In this document: positions 8,532 through 15,585 of the stretch, piece after piece
How positions within the stretch are numbered: the first letter of the stretch is position 1
How the letters are laid out: every line of letters starts with the position of its first letter
From: Pseudomonadota bacterium
GTDB taxonomy: Bacteria > Desulfobacterota > S145-22
Direction: 5' to 3'
Assembly (NCBI GenBank): GCA_015493505.1
Contig: WGDA01000055.1
Location: forward strand, 1-42,810
DNA length: 42,810 bases
The notes under the pieces: generated by a model
Told to the model about the DNA's origin: nothing
Database searches by the model: none
The model's input: only the letters and a program-made list of their open reading frames with translations
Program-made: the position numbers and the translations under genes

Positions 8532-8561
8532 TAAAAAAGCAGGGGTCACTTCCGTGACCCC
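8532..8561 (-). terminator. Terminator-like hairpin directly upstream of the NYN start
   Basis: Read on the minus strand, GGGGTCAC, a GGAA tetraloop and GTGACCCC form a perfect 8-bp stem. It is followed within two bases by a run of six T. This is the form of an intrinsic terminator, but it lies only ~20 bases before the NYN start codon and oriented so as to stop transcription entering that gene. It may be a leader attenuator or the end of a dispersed repeat. Confidence 0.55.
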
Positions 8562-8720
8562 GCGCCCTGGGTCGAAACCACAGGGGATGTTAGACCCCAT
8601 TTCTGAGACCACTTATTTTATAATTCTTTAGTTTAAAAATGTCAAGGGAAAAATGAAAATTGTAGAGGATAAATTGGGATCAGGTCTTAAAGTTTGCAAT
8701 TTTTCCTCCCTTCCTCATCT

Positions 8721-8755
8721 ATTATCGATTTCTTACCAGGTAGAAAATCGGTAAT
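8721..8755. repeat. 35-bp palindromic repeat, copy 1
   Basis: A near-perfect palindrome: 17-base arms around a single central A, 14 of 17 positions paired, the core being TTACC-A-GGTA. The 24-base core CGATTTCTTACC...AAATC recurs without a mismatch at 9359-9382. The opposite-arm differences are transitions that still allow some G-U pairing in RNA. Confidence 0.7.
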
Positions 8756-9353
8756 TCCTTTTACATTTTACATTTCACATTTTACTTTTTACTTTTTTCA
8801 TCTGCGTTCATCCGTGCACCCCAGTGAAATCCGCCTGTGTCTGACCGCTTCGCGGTATTTCACCGGGTAAGAATCCGTGTCCTAACTTACCCCCAAAGTC
8901 ACAAAAACCAAGGCGGTAGAAGTAACTTACTATTTTCTTTGATCTTTTTGCCTTGGCGTTCTTGGCGCTTTCGCGTGAGTCCTATGTTTTTTTGATTTTC
9001 ATCCGCGCTCATCCGTGAAAATCCGTGTCCGAATTTAAATCCCCCTTGCACCATTACAGCTATCATACTGAAAGGTGGTGAAAAGACATGTCATGAGGTT
9101 TTCTTAAAGGGGCAGCACGACAATCGTTTTATATGCTGGGAGAAAAGCTCTTGTAAAATATCGCGACACATCACGACACGGATTGCGACAGAGAATTAGG
9201 AAGTATCGGGTATGCAAAGGGAATCCTGTCCATCCTGTCAGAAAATTATAGGCTTTTGACCTTTGTCATTTCACAATTTACTGCTTTTAATCTGCGGCTG
9301 CAGTTTTTTTCAATCCGCGTTCATCTGTGTTTATCCGTGTCCCACTATTCTTC

Positions 9354-9388
9354 ATTACCGATTTCTTACCAGGTAGAAAATCAGTAAC
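9354..9388. repeat. 35-bp palindromic repeat, copy 2
   Basis: Second copy of the palindrome at 8721-8755 in the same orientation. It differs only at the outer arm positions (ATTACC...AGTAAC against ATTATC...GGTAAT). The copies are 633 bases apart and bracket most of the repeat-rich stretch. Possible readings are a REP-like element, recombination site or regulator site. Confidence 0.7.
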
Positions 9389-9436
9389 TACCCATTACGG
9401 CCCCCATTTTTAATTGTTAGAAATTCTTACTTACTA

Positions 9437-9468
9437 TTGACATAATTTCTTTCTTGTTATAACTAACA
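9437..9468 (+). promoter_or_regulatory. Promoter and candidate operator of the toxin-antitoxin pair
   Basis: TTGACA (9437-9442) and TATAAC (9458-9463) form a sigma-70-like promoter with a short 15-bp spacer. The -10 lies inside an inverted repeat TGTTA-TAAC-TAACA (9455-9468), a fitting binding site for the HTH domain of the antitoxin. A strong AAAGGAGGT ribosome site follows at 9472-9480, eight bases before the ATG at 9489. Confidence 0.6.
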
Positions 9469-9488
9469 GTCAAAGGAGGTATGGCAAG

Positions 9489-10268
9489 ATGGATAATTGG
9501 GGGGAAAGAATCAAAATCATGAGAGAAGAACGGGGTATGAGTCAACAAGATTTGGCAAAACTGTTGGATGTTTCACGTCCGACGATTACACAGATTGAGA
9601 AAGAAAAGAGAAAAATCACAGCCGAAGAGCTTGTTAAACTATCCAAAATATTTGACGTTTCTGTTGAAATCCTCCTGGGATTAAAACAAGAACCGGAAAT
9701 TGTCCTGCCCGACAAAAAAGATCAAAAAAATACAGTGAAACCTGCCATGAGAATTAACGTGCCCCAAAAGAACTTGACGAAATTCAAAGAAGTACTACTC
9801 TATGTTTTGAACAAGGTAGGATCAAAACCTAATATTGGAGAGACTGTACTCTACAAGCTCCTTTATTTCATCGATTTCGACTTTTACGAAAAGTATGAGG
9901 AACAATTAATCGGCGCAACCTACATTAAAAATCATTACGGCCCTACTCCCGTGGAGTTCAAAAAAATCGTTAAAAAAATGATGGGTGAGAAAGAAATCGT
10001 TAAAGTAGCAGATACCTACTTCAAATATCCACAAACAAAGTATTTACCACTGAGGCGGGCTGATCTGAGCAAGCTCATGGCCTATGAAATTGAGGTAATT
10101 GACGAGGTATTAAACAGGCTTTCAGACATGAACGCGTCTCAAATTAGTGAATATTCTCACGGCGATGTCCCTTGGCTAACCACGCCGGATCAGGAAATTA
10201 TTGAATACGAATCCGTTTTTTATAGAACACCTCCCTACTCCGTAAGGACCTATCGTGAAGACATTTAA
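9489..10268 (+). CDS. Antitoxin with XRE helix-turn-helix and Panacea (DUF4065) domain
   Basis: A 259-residue protein. Residues 5-60 are a Cro/C1-type helix-turn-helix (IKIMREERGMSQQDLAKLLDVS, TITQIEKEKR) that should bind the operator at 9455. Residues ~95-250 match the Panacea domain (SocA-like, DUF4065): KVGSKPNIGETVLYKLLYFIDF, HYGPTPVEFKKIV and a C-terminal SEYSHGDVPW. Panacea proteins are antitoxins that neutralise unrelated toxins by direct binding. The gene overlaps the next by 14 bases, the usual antitoxin-first order, and is probably self-repressed. The start is fixed by the strong ribosome site. Confidence 0.9.
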   Translation: MDNWGERIKIMREERGMSQQDLAKLLDVSRPTITQIEKEKRKITAEELVKLSKIFDVSVEILLGLKQEPEIVLPDKKDQKNTVKPAMRINVPQKNLTKFKEVLLYVLNKVGSKPNIGETVLYKLLYFIDFDFYEKYEEQLIGATYIKNHYGPTPVEFKKIVKKMMGEKEIVKVADTYFKYPQTKYLPLRRADLSKLMAYEIEVIDEVLNRLSDMNASQISEYSHGDVPWLTTPDQEIIEYESVFYRTPPYSVRTYREDI

Positions 10269-10656
10269 ACATGTTACCTGTCTACCTGAATTCAAAAGTG
10301 ACTTGAAAAAATTGTCTAAAAAGTTCCGAACCTTGAAAGAGGATTTGGAAATTTTTGTTGAAAAACAGCTTTATCTCTACCACAAACTGAATGTTGATAA
10401 TAAAGGGATTGTTCCCATCTCGGGTCTTGGAATCGAAACACCACGGATTTTCAAGGCAAGGAAATTTGCCTGCAGATCTTTAAAAGGAAAAGGCGCGTTT
10501 TCCGGCATACGCGTGATTTATGCTTATTTCACTCTTGATGACAAAATAGAGCTGATCGAGATATACTTCAAAGGGGACAAGTCTAACGAAGACCGTGGAA
10601 GAATACACAAAAATTACCCAAAAAAGAGAAAACAGGTTCACACATCCCCCATTTAA
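10255..10656 (+). CDS. Probable RelE-fold toxin partner of the Panacea antitoxin
   Basis: A 133-residue basic protein starting at a GTG inside the end of the antitoxin gene. The pattern CLPEFKSDLKKLSKKFRTLKEDLEIF, then RIFKARKFACRSLKGKGAFSGIRVIYAY and KIELIEIYFKGDKSNEDRGRI, is that of the RelE/ParE-like fold: two helices, then strands ending in an aromatic/Lys-rich segment. RelE relatives cut mRNA on the ribosome. The overlap with a Panacea antitoxin gene and the size support a toxin role. Which RNA it cuts, and the catalytic residues, cannot be read reliably here. Confidence 0.8.
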   Translation: MKTFKHVTCLPEFKSDLKKLSKKFRTLKEDLEIFVEKQLYLYHKLNVDNKGIVPISGLGIETPRIFKARKFACRSLKGKGAFSGIRVIYAYFTLDDKIELIEIYFKGDKSNEDRGRIHKNYPKKRKQVHTSPI

Positions 10657-10778
10657 AGCGCCCAATTTTTACTCAACCCCGACCGAGCCCAGTCAAATTT
10701 CATTGGGCAGACAGGGCAAGGAGCCGCGGCTAAATTCTCTTTCTTTTATCCGTGGTTTCTGGACAGGCACAGGCGCCC

Positions 10779-10807
10779 TTGACCCATTTATAAAAACATG
10801 TCATAAG
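10779..10807 (+). promoter_or_regulatory. Candidate promoter for the DUF2059-dprA-topA block
   Basis: TTGACC (10779-10784), 17-bp spacer, CATAAG (10802-10807), 36 bases ahead of the preferred ATG of the DUF2059 gene. The rest of the 10657-10830 gap shows nothing further that I can name. Confidence 0.4.
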
Positions 10808-10842
10808 CAGAAAAATTTTTAAACCATTGCATGGAGTTACCC

Positions 10843-11364
10843 ATGAAAAGAAAATTTTTGATTTTGCTGATGGCAGTTTTCGCCATTTCGCTTTTTTGCC
10901 CCCGCCACCTTTTCGCCCAGGTGCCCTCCCCCATCCCGAAGGAGAAAAGGGAGGTGATTCTTAAGCTGATGCGTCTCACACACAGTACCCGGCTGGCCGA
11001 TGAAATCAAGGCACGGGTCATCGGGGCGTTGAAGCAGTCTTTTCCGGATGTGCCCGCCAGTTACTGGAAGAGCCTGGATAAACGGATCGATGTGCGAGAA
11101 CTCCTGAATTCCTTCATCCCGATTTACGCGAAGAATCTGTCTCTGGAGGATTTAAAGCAAATCGTTCAGTTTTATGAATCACCGGCCGGCCAGCATTATC
11201 TCGCCGCCCGGAAGAAGATGGTGGCCGCGTCCATGGAAACAGGAAAGAAATGGGCGATGGGCTGGATTGTCCAGGTTTTCAAGGAGCTGAAAGCCAAGGG
11301 ATATAAGCCGAGAGGGAAACATCCCGGCATAAAAGGCGACGCGAAACACTCTCCCAACTCCTGA
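10843..11364 (+). CDS. Secreted DUF2059 protein
   Basis: A 173-residue exported protein. The ATG at 10843 is preferred over the track's 10831 because GGAG sits six bases upstream and a textbook signal peptide follows at once (MKRKFLILLMAVFAISLF...LFAQ). The mature part is helical, with the DUF2059 pattern: ELLNSFIPIYAKNLSLEDLKQIVQFYESPAGQHY, i.e. the L-S-x-x-(E/D)-L-x-x-(I/L)-x-x-F-Y-x-S-P-x-G core. The function of the family is unknown; it is taken to act in the periplasm. It is separated by 19 bases from dprA and may share its transcript. Confidence 0.82.
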   Translation: MKRKFLILLMAVFAISLFCPRHLFAQVPSPIPKEKREVILKLMRLTHSTRLADEIKARVIGALKQSFPDVPASYWKSLDKRIDVRELLNSFIPIYAKNLSLEDLKQIVQFYESPAGQHYLAARKKMVAASMETGKKWAMGWIVQVFKELKAKGYKPRGKHPGIKGDAKHSPNS

Positions 11365-11383
11365 TTAACGGATTGCCTGAACG

Positions 11384-12502
11384 ATGAATCGGTTTTCCTG
11401 GGGAGAGATTTTGATTGCCCTGAATACGGTCGAAGGTATCCGCGCCTCACAGCTTTCGACGATACGCAAGGCTTACGACGAAGATGGCCCTCGTGTCTTG
11501 AAACACCCAAATCGCCTGTCTGAGAAAGCCGGGTTGAGCCTGAGACTGGCCAAGCGCGTGGCTGATATTGATTATGAGCGGGTCATTGTCGATGAGCAGC
11601 GGGCGGCGCAGACCCTGGGGCTTCAGATTCTGACCCTTGAAGACCCCGGTTATCCACCTCCACTGAGGCATATCTACAGCCCACCACCCGTTCTCTATAT
11701 GCGGGGCCGTTACTCGGAAAAGGACGCTCAGGCCCTCGCCATCGTGGGGGCGCGCCAGGCGGATTTTCGGGGTAAAAGCCTTGCCCGAACCCTTTCGGCG
11801 AGCCTGGCGAAACGGGGCCTCACCATCGTCAGCGGGCTGGCCCGTGGTATCGATACGCAGGCGCACCAGGGAGCCCTGGAAGCCGGGGGGCGCACAATCG
11901 GTGTGTTGGGGTCTGGATTCGACCATTTTTACCCCAAAGAAAACCGTGAGCTGGCGGATCAAATCGCCGCGCAAGGGTGCGTGTTTTCGGAGTTCCCCTG
12001 TTCCTGGAGGCCGGAACCCCGGAATTTCCCTCGTCGAAACCGAATTATAAGTGGTCTTACCCTCGGTGTGGTAGTCGTTCAGGCAACCCGAAAAAGCGGT
12101 TCCCTGATTACCGCGCGACTGGCCCTCGAGCAAGGGAAAGAGGTCTTTGCTCTGCCAGGCCCCCCGGAGTCTCCGCTCAGCCACGGCTGCAACACCCTCA
12201 TCAAGCAAGGGGCGATCCTGGTGGAGAATGTGGGGGATATATTGAATGAACTTTCCATCCCCCACCAGGCTGAAGAGGCTTCTCCCGCACCATTCACCCC
12301 GGAGTTATCAGGTGTGGCCGCCAGGCTGTTTGAGCATCTCAGCACCGAACCTCTGCAAATCGATCAGCTCTGTGAAATGAGCGATGTGGACCCGAAGGAC
12401 GCGTTACCGGCGCTTCTCTCTATGGAATTGATGGGCCTTGTCATGCGTTTGCCGGGTCAATCCTTCGCCCGTAAGATAACCAACCTTGGAGAACCATCGT
12501 GA
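11384..12502 (+). CDS. dprA: DNA-processing protein DprA
   Basis: A 372-residue DprA/Smf. It binds incoming single-stranded DNA during transformation and loads RecA on it. Residues 1-75 are a helix-hairpin-helix-like N-terminal region. The Rossmann-like DprA core spans ~85-290, with SGLARGID at 150-157, GVLGSGFDHFYPKEN after it, and FPRRNRIISGL and SGSLITARLALEQGKEVFALPG further on. A C-terminal winged helix (LCEMSDVDPKDALPALLSMELMGLV) follows. Length is normal. Its stop overlaps the topA GTG start by four bases, so the two are coupled, as in many deltaproteobacteria and relatives. Confidence 0.95.
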   Translation: MNRFSWGEILIALNTVEGIRASQLSTIRKAYDEDGPRVLKHPNRLSEKAGLSLRLAKRVADIDYERVIVDEQRAAQTLGLQILTLEDPGYPPPLRHIYSPPPVLYMRGRYSEKDAQALAIVGARQADFRGKSLARTLSASLAKRGLTIVSGLARGIDTQAHQGALEAGGRTIGVLGSGFDHFYPKENRELADQIAAQGCVFSEFPCSWRPEPRNFPRRNRIISGLTLGVVVVQATRKSGSLITARLALEQGKEVFALPGPPESPLSHGCNTLIKQGAILVENVGDILNELSIPHQAEEASPAPFTPELSGVAARLFEHLSTEPLQIDQLCEMSDVDPKDALPALLSMELMGLVMRLPGQSFARKITNLGEPS

Positions 12503-14763
12503 AGAACGCTCTTGTTGTCGTGGAATCCCCGACCAAGGCCAAAACGCTTGGCCGCTTTCTGGGGAACTCTTATCAGATTCTTGCCACTTACGGGCATGTC
12601 CGGGCCTTACCAAGCAAATCGGGCTCTGTGGATGTGGAGAACGATTTTGAACCTCGTTACGAAATTATCCCAGAAAAAAAGCGGCACATTGACCGTATCA
12701 AAAGGGCGCTGTCCAAGGTGGACACCCTGTATCTCGCAAGTGACATGGACCGCGAGGGGGAGGCGATTTCTTACCACCTGCTTTCCTTGCTCGGCCTGAA
12801 CGGAACCGGTCGGAAAAAAAAAATAGCGGTTCACCGGATCGTCTTTCACGAAATCACGAAGGAGGCCATAGAAGCGGCGATCCAGTCTCCCCGGGACATC
12901 CTGCGGCCGCTGGTGGACGCGCAGCAGGCACGCGTCGTGCTCGACTATCTGTATGGCTTTACCCTGAGCCCGCTGCTGTGGAAAAAGGTTCGGACCGGCC
13001 TGTCGGCAGGCCGCGTCCAATCGGTCGCGTTGCGGCTGATCTGCGAGAGGGAAAAAGAGATACAGGCCTTTACTCCCAAGGAATACTGGACGATTCAGGC
13101 GAAATTTCAGAAGGGAGAGGGGTCTTCCCCTTTTGAGGCGGAGCTGTTCCGGTTTCAGGGGGAAAAGCTGAAAAAGTTCGACATCAAAAAGGCGGAAAAA
13201 GCGGAAGAGATCGCCGCCTTTCTGAAAGAACGTTCATATCACGTGGCGGGCATTTCACACAAAACCACGCGGAAGACGCCCCCGCCTCCCTTCATTACCA
13301 GCACCCTGCAACAGGAAGCCTCGCGAAGACTGAATCTTTCCCCCTCCCGAACCATGCGCCTCGCCCAACAGCTTTACGAAGGGATCGACCTGGGGCAGGG
13401 ACCGGTTGGGTTGATTACCTATATGCGAACCGACAGTGTCCACCTTGCGAAGCAGGCGTTAAGCGACGCGCGCGACATCATCCTGAAGAAATTCGGTGAG
13501 CCATACGCCCTTCCGCGGGCCCGCGTCTATAAGAACAAGGTGAAAAACGCTCAGGAAGCCCACGAGGCTATCCGCCCGACGGATCTGAAGCGCACGCCGG
13601 AACAGCTTGCCTCTATCCTTTCACCCCAGCTTTTTGATCTGTACAAAATCATCTGGAACCGGACCATCGCTTGCCAGATGGCGCAGGCCCAATGGGATAC
13701 CCAGACTGTTTTAATCGATTCCGAGGACGGCAGCGCGCAATTCAAGGCTACGGGCAGCCACCTTGTTTTCCCGGGCTACCTGAAGGTGTTAGAGGACAAC
13801 GGGAAAGAGGCCTTACTTCCCCCACTGGAAGAAGGCGCTTCTCTGAAGCTCACGGCCCTCGACCCTGTTCAGCACTTCACGCAGCCCCCGCCTCGTTACA
13901 CGGAGGCCTCCCTCATTAAAACGCTCGAAAGCTATGGAATCGGCCGCCCATCCACGTACGCCTCCGTGCTTCAGACCCTGCGAAGCCGTGATTACGCCCG
14001 CCTCATCCGACGGGCCTTCGTGCCGCAGGAGACAGGGATGATTGTCAGTGACCTTTTGACCAAGCACTTTTCCCATTACGTGGATTATCAGTTCACCGCC
14101 CAACTTGAAGAAAAATTGGATGAGATCGCGAAGGGGCAGATGTCCTGGAAACCCTTGATCCGTACTTTCTGGCAGGATTTTTACCCGTTGGTCAAGAAGA
14201 AAGAGGAAGAGCTGAAACGCTCCGATATCCTGACAGAGAAGATGGATGAGGCTTGCCCCGAGTGTGGTAAGCCCCTCGTCATTCGCTTTGGCAAATATGG
14301 ACGGTTCATTGCCTGTTCCGGATTCCCTGATTGCCATTATCACCGTCCCCTTGAAGAGAAGGAAAAGGAAGCTCCTCAGGAGACAGACCAGGTATGTGAG
14401 AAATGTGGCCGACCCATGGTGATTAAAAAGGGGCGGTATGGCCCTTTTCTTGCCTGCTCGGGGTTTCCCGAATGCCGAAACACCAAGCCCTTGAACAAGA
14501 GGGAACAGAAAAGCACAGGTGTTCCCTGCCCGGAGTGTCATAAAGGAGAGCTACTGGAACGGAGAAGCAAGCGGGGCCGTACCTTTTACAGTTGCAGCCG
14601 TTATCCGACATGCAAATTTTCACTCTGGAACCGCCCGATTGCGGAAGAGTGCCCGGAGTGCCACGCCCCTTACCTGATTGTTAAAAAGGTGGGGAAGACT
14701 GTTTACAAATGCTGTCCTGAAAAAGGTTGCGAATATCGGGAACCCCTTGAAAAGGAATCCTGA
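12499..14763 (+). CDS. topA: DNA topoisomerase I
   Basis: A 754-residue type IA topoisomerase, which relaxes negative supercoils by cutting one strand. The Toprim domain shows VVESPTKAKTLG (7-18) and SDMDREGEAIS (81-91). The catalytic tyrosine is Tyr308 in LITYMRTDS. SAGRVQSVALRLI and the GIGRPSTYASVL motif are intact. The C-terminus carries four successive C4 zinc-ribbon repeats (CPECGKPLV, CEKCGRPMV, CPECHKGEL, CPECHAPYL). The gene starts at a GTG that overlaps the dprA stop. It lies directly before rpmH, where dnaA is found in many genomes. Confidence 0.97.
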   Translation: MKNALVVVESPTKAKTLGRFLGNSYQILATYGHVRALPSKSGSVDVENDFEPRYEIIPEKKRHIDRIKRALSKVDTLYLASDMDREGEAISYHLLSLLGLNGTGRKKKIAVHRIVFHEITKEAIEAAIQSPRDILRPLVDAQQARVVLDYLYGFTLSPLLWKKVRTGLSAGRVQSVALRLICEREKEIQAFTPKEYWTIQAKFQKGEGSSPFEAELFRFQGEKLKKFDIKKAEKAEEIAAFLKERSYHVAGISHKTTRKTPPPPFITSTLQQEASRRLNLSPSRTMRLAQQLYEGIDLGQGPVGLITYMRTDSVHLAKQALSDARDIILKKFGEPYALPRARVYKNKVKNAQEAHEAIRPTDLKRTPEQLASILSPQLFDLYKIIWNRTIACQMAQAQWDTQTVLIDSEDGSAQFKATGSHLVFPGYLKVLEDNGKEALLPPLEEGASLKLTALDPVQHFTQPPPRYTEASLIKTLESYGIGRPSTYASVLQTLRSRDYARLIRRAFVPQETGMIVSDLLTKHFSHYVDYQFTAQLEEKLDEIAKGQMSWKPLIRTFWQDFYPLVKKKEEELKRSDILTEKMDEACPECGKPLVIRFGKYGRFIACSGFPDCHYHRPLEEKEKEAPQETDQVCEKCGRPMVIKKGRYGPFLACSGFPECRNTKPLNKREQKSTGVPCPECHKGELLERRSKRGRTFYSCSRYPTCKFSLWNRPIAEECPECHAPYLIVKKVGKTVYKCCPEKGCEYREPLEKES

Positions 14764-14778
14764 ACCTTTTTAAACACC

Positions 14779-14807
14779 TTGACACCATTCGGCAGATATG
14801 ATTAACT
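14779..14807 (+). promoter_or_regulatory. rpmH: Possible promoter of the rpmH-mnmE cluster
   Basis: A perfect TTGACA at 14779-14784 lies in the 72-base gap between topA and rpmH. The matching -10 is unclear: TATGAT (14797) is too close and TTAACT (14802) is a poor match at 17 bases. The start site is therefore uncertain. Confidence 0.35.
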
Positions 14808-14835
14808 TCGCAAGCTATAAGGAGGAAAAGAAACG

Positions 14836-14970
14836 ATGAAACGAACGTATCAACCAAGTAACACGAAAAGAAAGAGAACGCACGGCTTTCTCGTCAGGAT
14901 GCGCACGCGCTCCGGTCGGGCTGTGATCAACCGACGTCGCGCGAAGGGAAGAAAACGGCTTGCGGTCTGA
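14836..14970 (+). CDS. rpmH: 50S ribosomal protein L34
   Basis: A 44-residue gene missing from the ORF track because of its length. The product begins [18 protein letters not shown] and ends [12 protein letters not shown], the unmistakable basic L34 signature ([19 protein letters not shown]). An AAGGAGG ribosome site stands 10 bases upstream of the ATG. It opens the conserved rpmH-rnpA-yidD-yidC-jag-mnmE cluster found beside the replication origin of many bacteria. Confidence 0.97.
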   Translation: MKRTYQPSNTKRKRTHGFLVRMRTRSGRAVINRRRAKGRKRLAV

Positions 14971-14980
14971 GCCCTTCAAG

Positions 14981-15358
14981 ATGCCTCGGGAGACGTTTAA
15001 AAAGCGGGAACGCATTACGAAACGGGCGGATTTCATTAGACGATACTCGGATGACATCGTGGTCCATACCCGCGCGTACAGGATGATTTTCAAGCCTTCC
15101 ACGCTTCCCTACAGCCGCCTGGGGATCGTGGTCACGCGAAGAAACGGAAACGCTGTCTTCAGGAACCGGGTCAAGCGGGTTCTAAGGGAGGCGTTTCGTA
15201 AGAACAAGACTCGGATTCAGCCACCAGCCGATGTTATTGTCATCCGCGGGAAACTCCCGGGCGACCCAACCTTTCACGAGGCGGAAGAGAGTTTTTTGAC
15301 GGCGATTCACCGCTACGCCGCCACGAAAAACGCAAAGGATACCGACGCAACTGCATGA
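14981..15358 (+). CDS. rnpA: Ribonuclease P protein component
   Basis: A 125-residue protein subunit of RNase P, which helps the catalytic RNA trim tRNA 5' leaders. The ATG at 14981 ([20 protein letters not shown]) fits family N-termini better than the track's TTG, which lies inside rpmH. The signature is [28 protein letters not shown], the RNR motif with basic helix that contacts the RNA. Its partner RNA gene, rnpB, is also in this window at 34517. The last four bases overlap yidD. Confidence 0.94.
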   Translation: MPRETFKKRERITKRADFIRRYSDDIVVHTRAYRMIFKPSTLPYSRLGIVVTRRNGNAVFRNRVKRVLREAFRKNKTRIQPPADVIVIRGKLPGDPTFHEAEESFLTAIHRYAATKNAKDTDATA

Positions 15359-15567
15359 TTAGAAAACTTGCTGTTTGGGGATTAACCTTTTACCATCAGT
15401 TTATCTCACCGTTTTTACCCCCGTCGTGTCGGTACACCCCAACATGTTCCGAATATGCTATTGAAGCCATTCAGCGCTACGGCCTCTTTCACGGGGGATA
15501 CCTGGCGGTTCGCCGGGTCCTGCGCTGTCACCCTTTCCATCCCGGTGGGTACGACCCCGTTCCCTAA
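15355..15567 (+). CDS. yidD: Membrane protein insertion efficiency factor YidD
   Basis: A 70-residue YidD. It helps YidC insert membrane proteins and is an amphipathic inner-membrane-associated protein. The diagnostic pattern is complete: [28 protein letters not shown], then [25 protein letters not shown], with three conserved Cys. The ATG overlaps the rnpA stop (ATGA) and yidC follows after 18 bases. Confidence 0.96.
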   Translation: MIRKLAVWGLTFYHQFISPFLPPSCRYTPTCSEYAIEAIQRYGLFHGGYLAVRRVLRCHPFHPGGYDPVP

Positions 15568-15585
15568 ATTTCATGAGGTACACAA

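Larger units (their letters stand above)
8562..9413. repeat. Gene-free stretch of degraded dispersed intergenic repeats
   Basis: I see no gene in this ~850 bp. It is a patchwork of low-information repeats. ATCCGYG-type units occur at 8799-8816, 8872-8882, 9001-9030 and 9312-9342 (core CATCCGTG / ATCCGTGTCC). A CCTTGGCGTTCTTGGCG stretch is at 8951-8979, a run of CATTTTAC-like units at 8759-8800, and GGGATCAGGTCTTAAAG at 8676-8692. Motifs of this style are scattered between genes in many environmental bacteria. It also holds two copies of a long palindrome, listed separately. It reads as a landing zone of decayed insertions between the NYN gene and the toxin-antitoxin pair. Confidence 0.6.

Noticed and set aside
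8415-8612. 65-residue minus ORF spanning the hairpin
   Set aside because: Overlaps the NYN gene out of frame and reads repeat sequence.
8799-9342. CRISPR-like array from the ATCCGTG units
   Set aside because: Units are short, unequal and irregularly spaced, with no constant repeat or cas gene.
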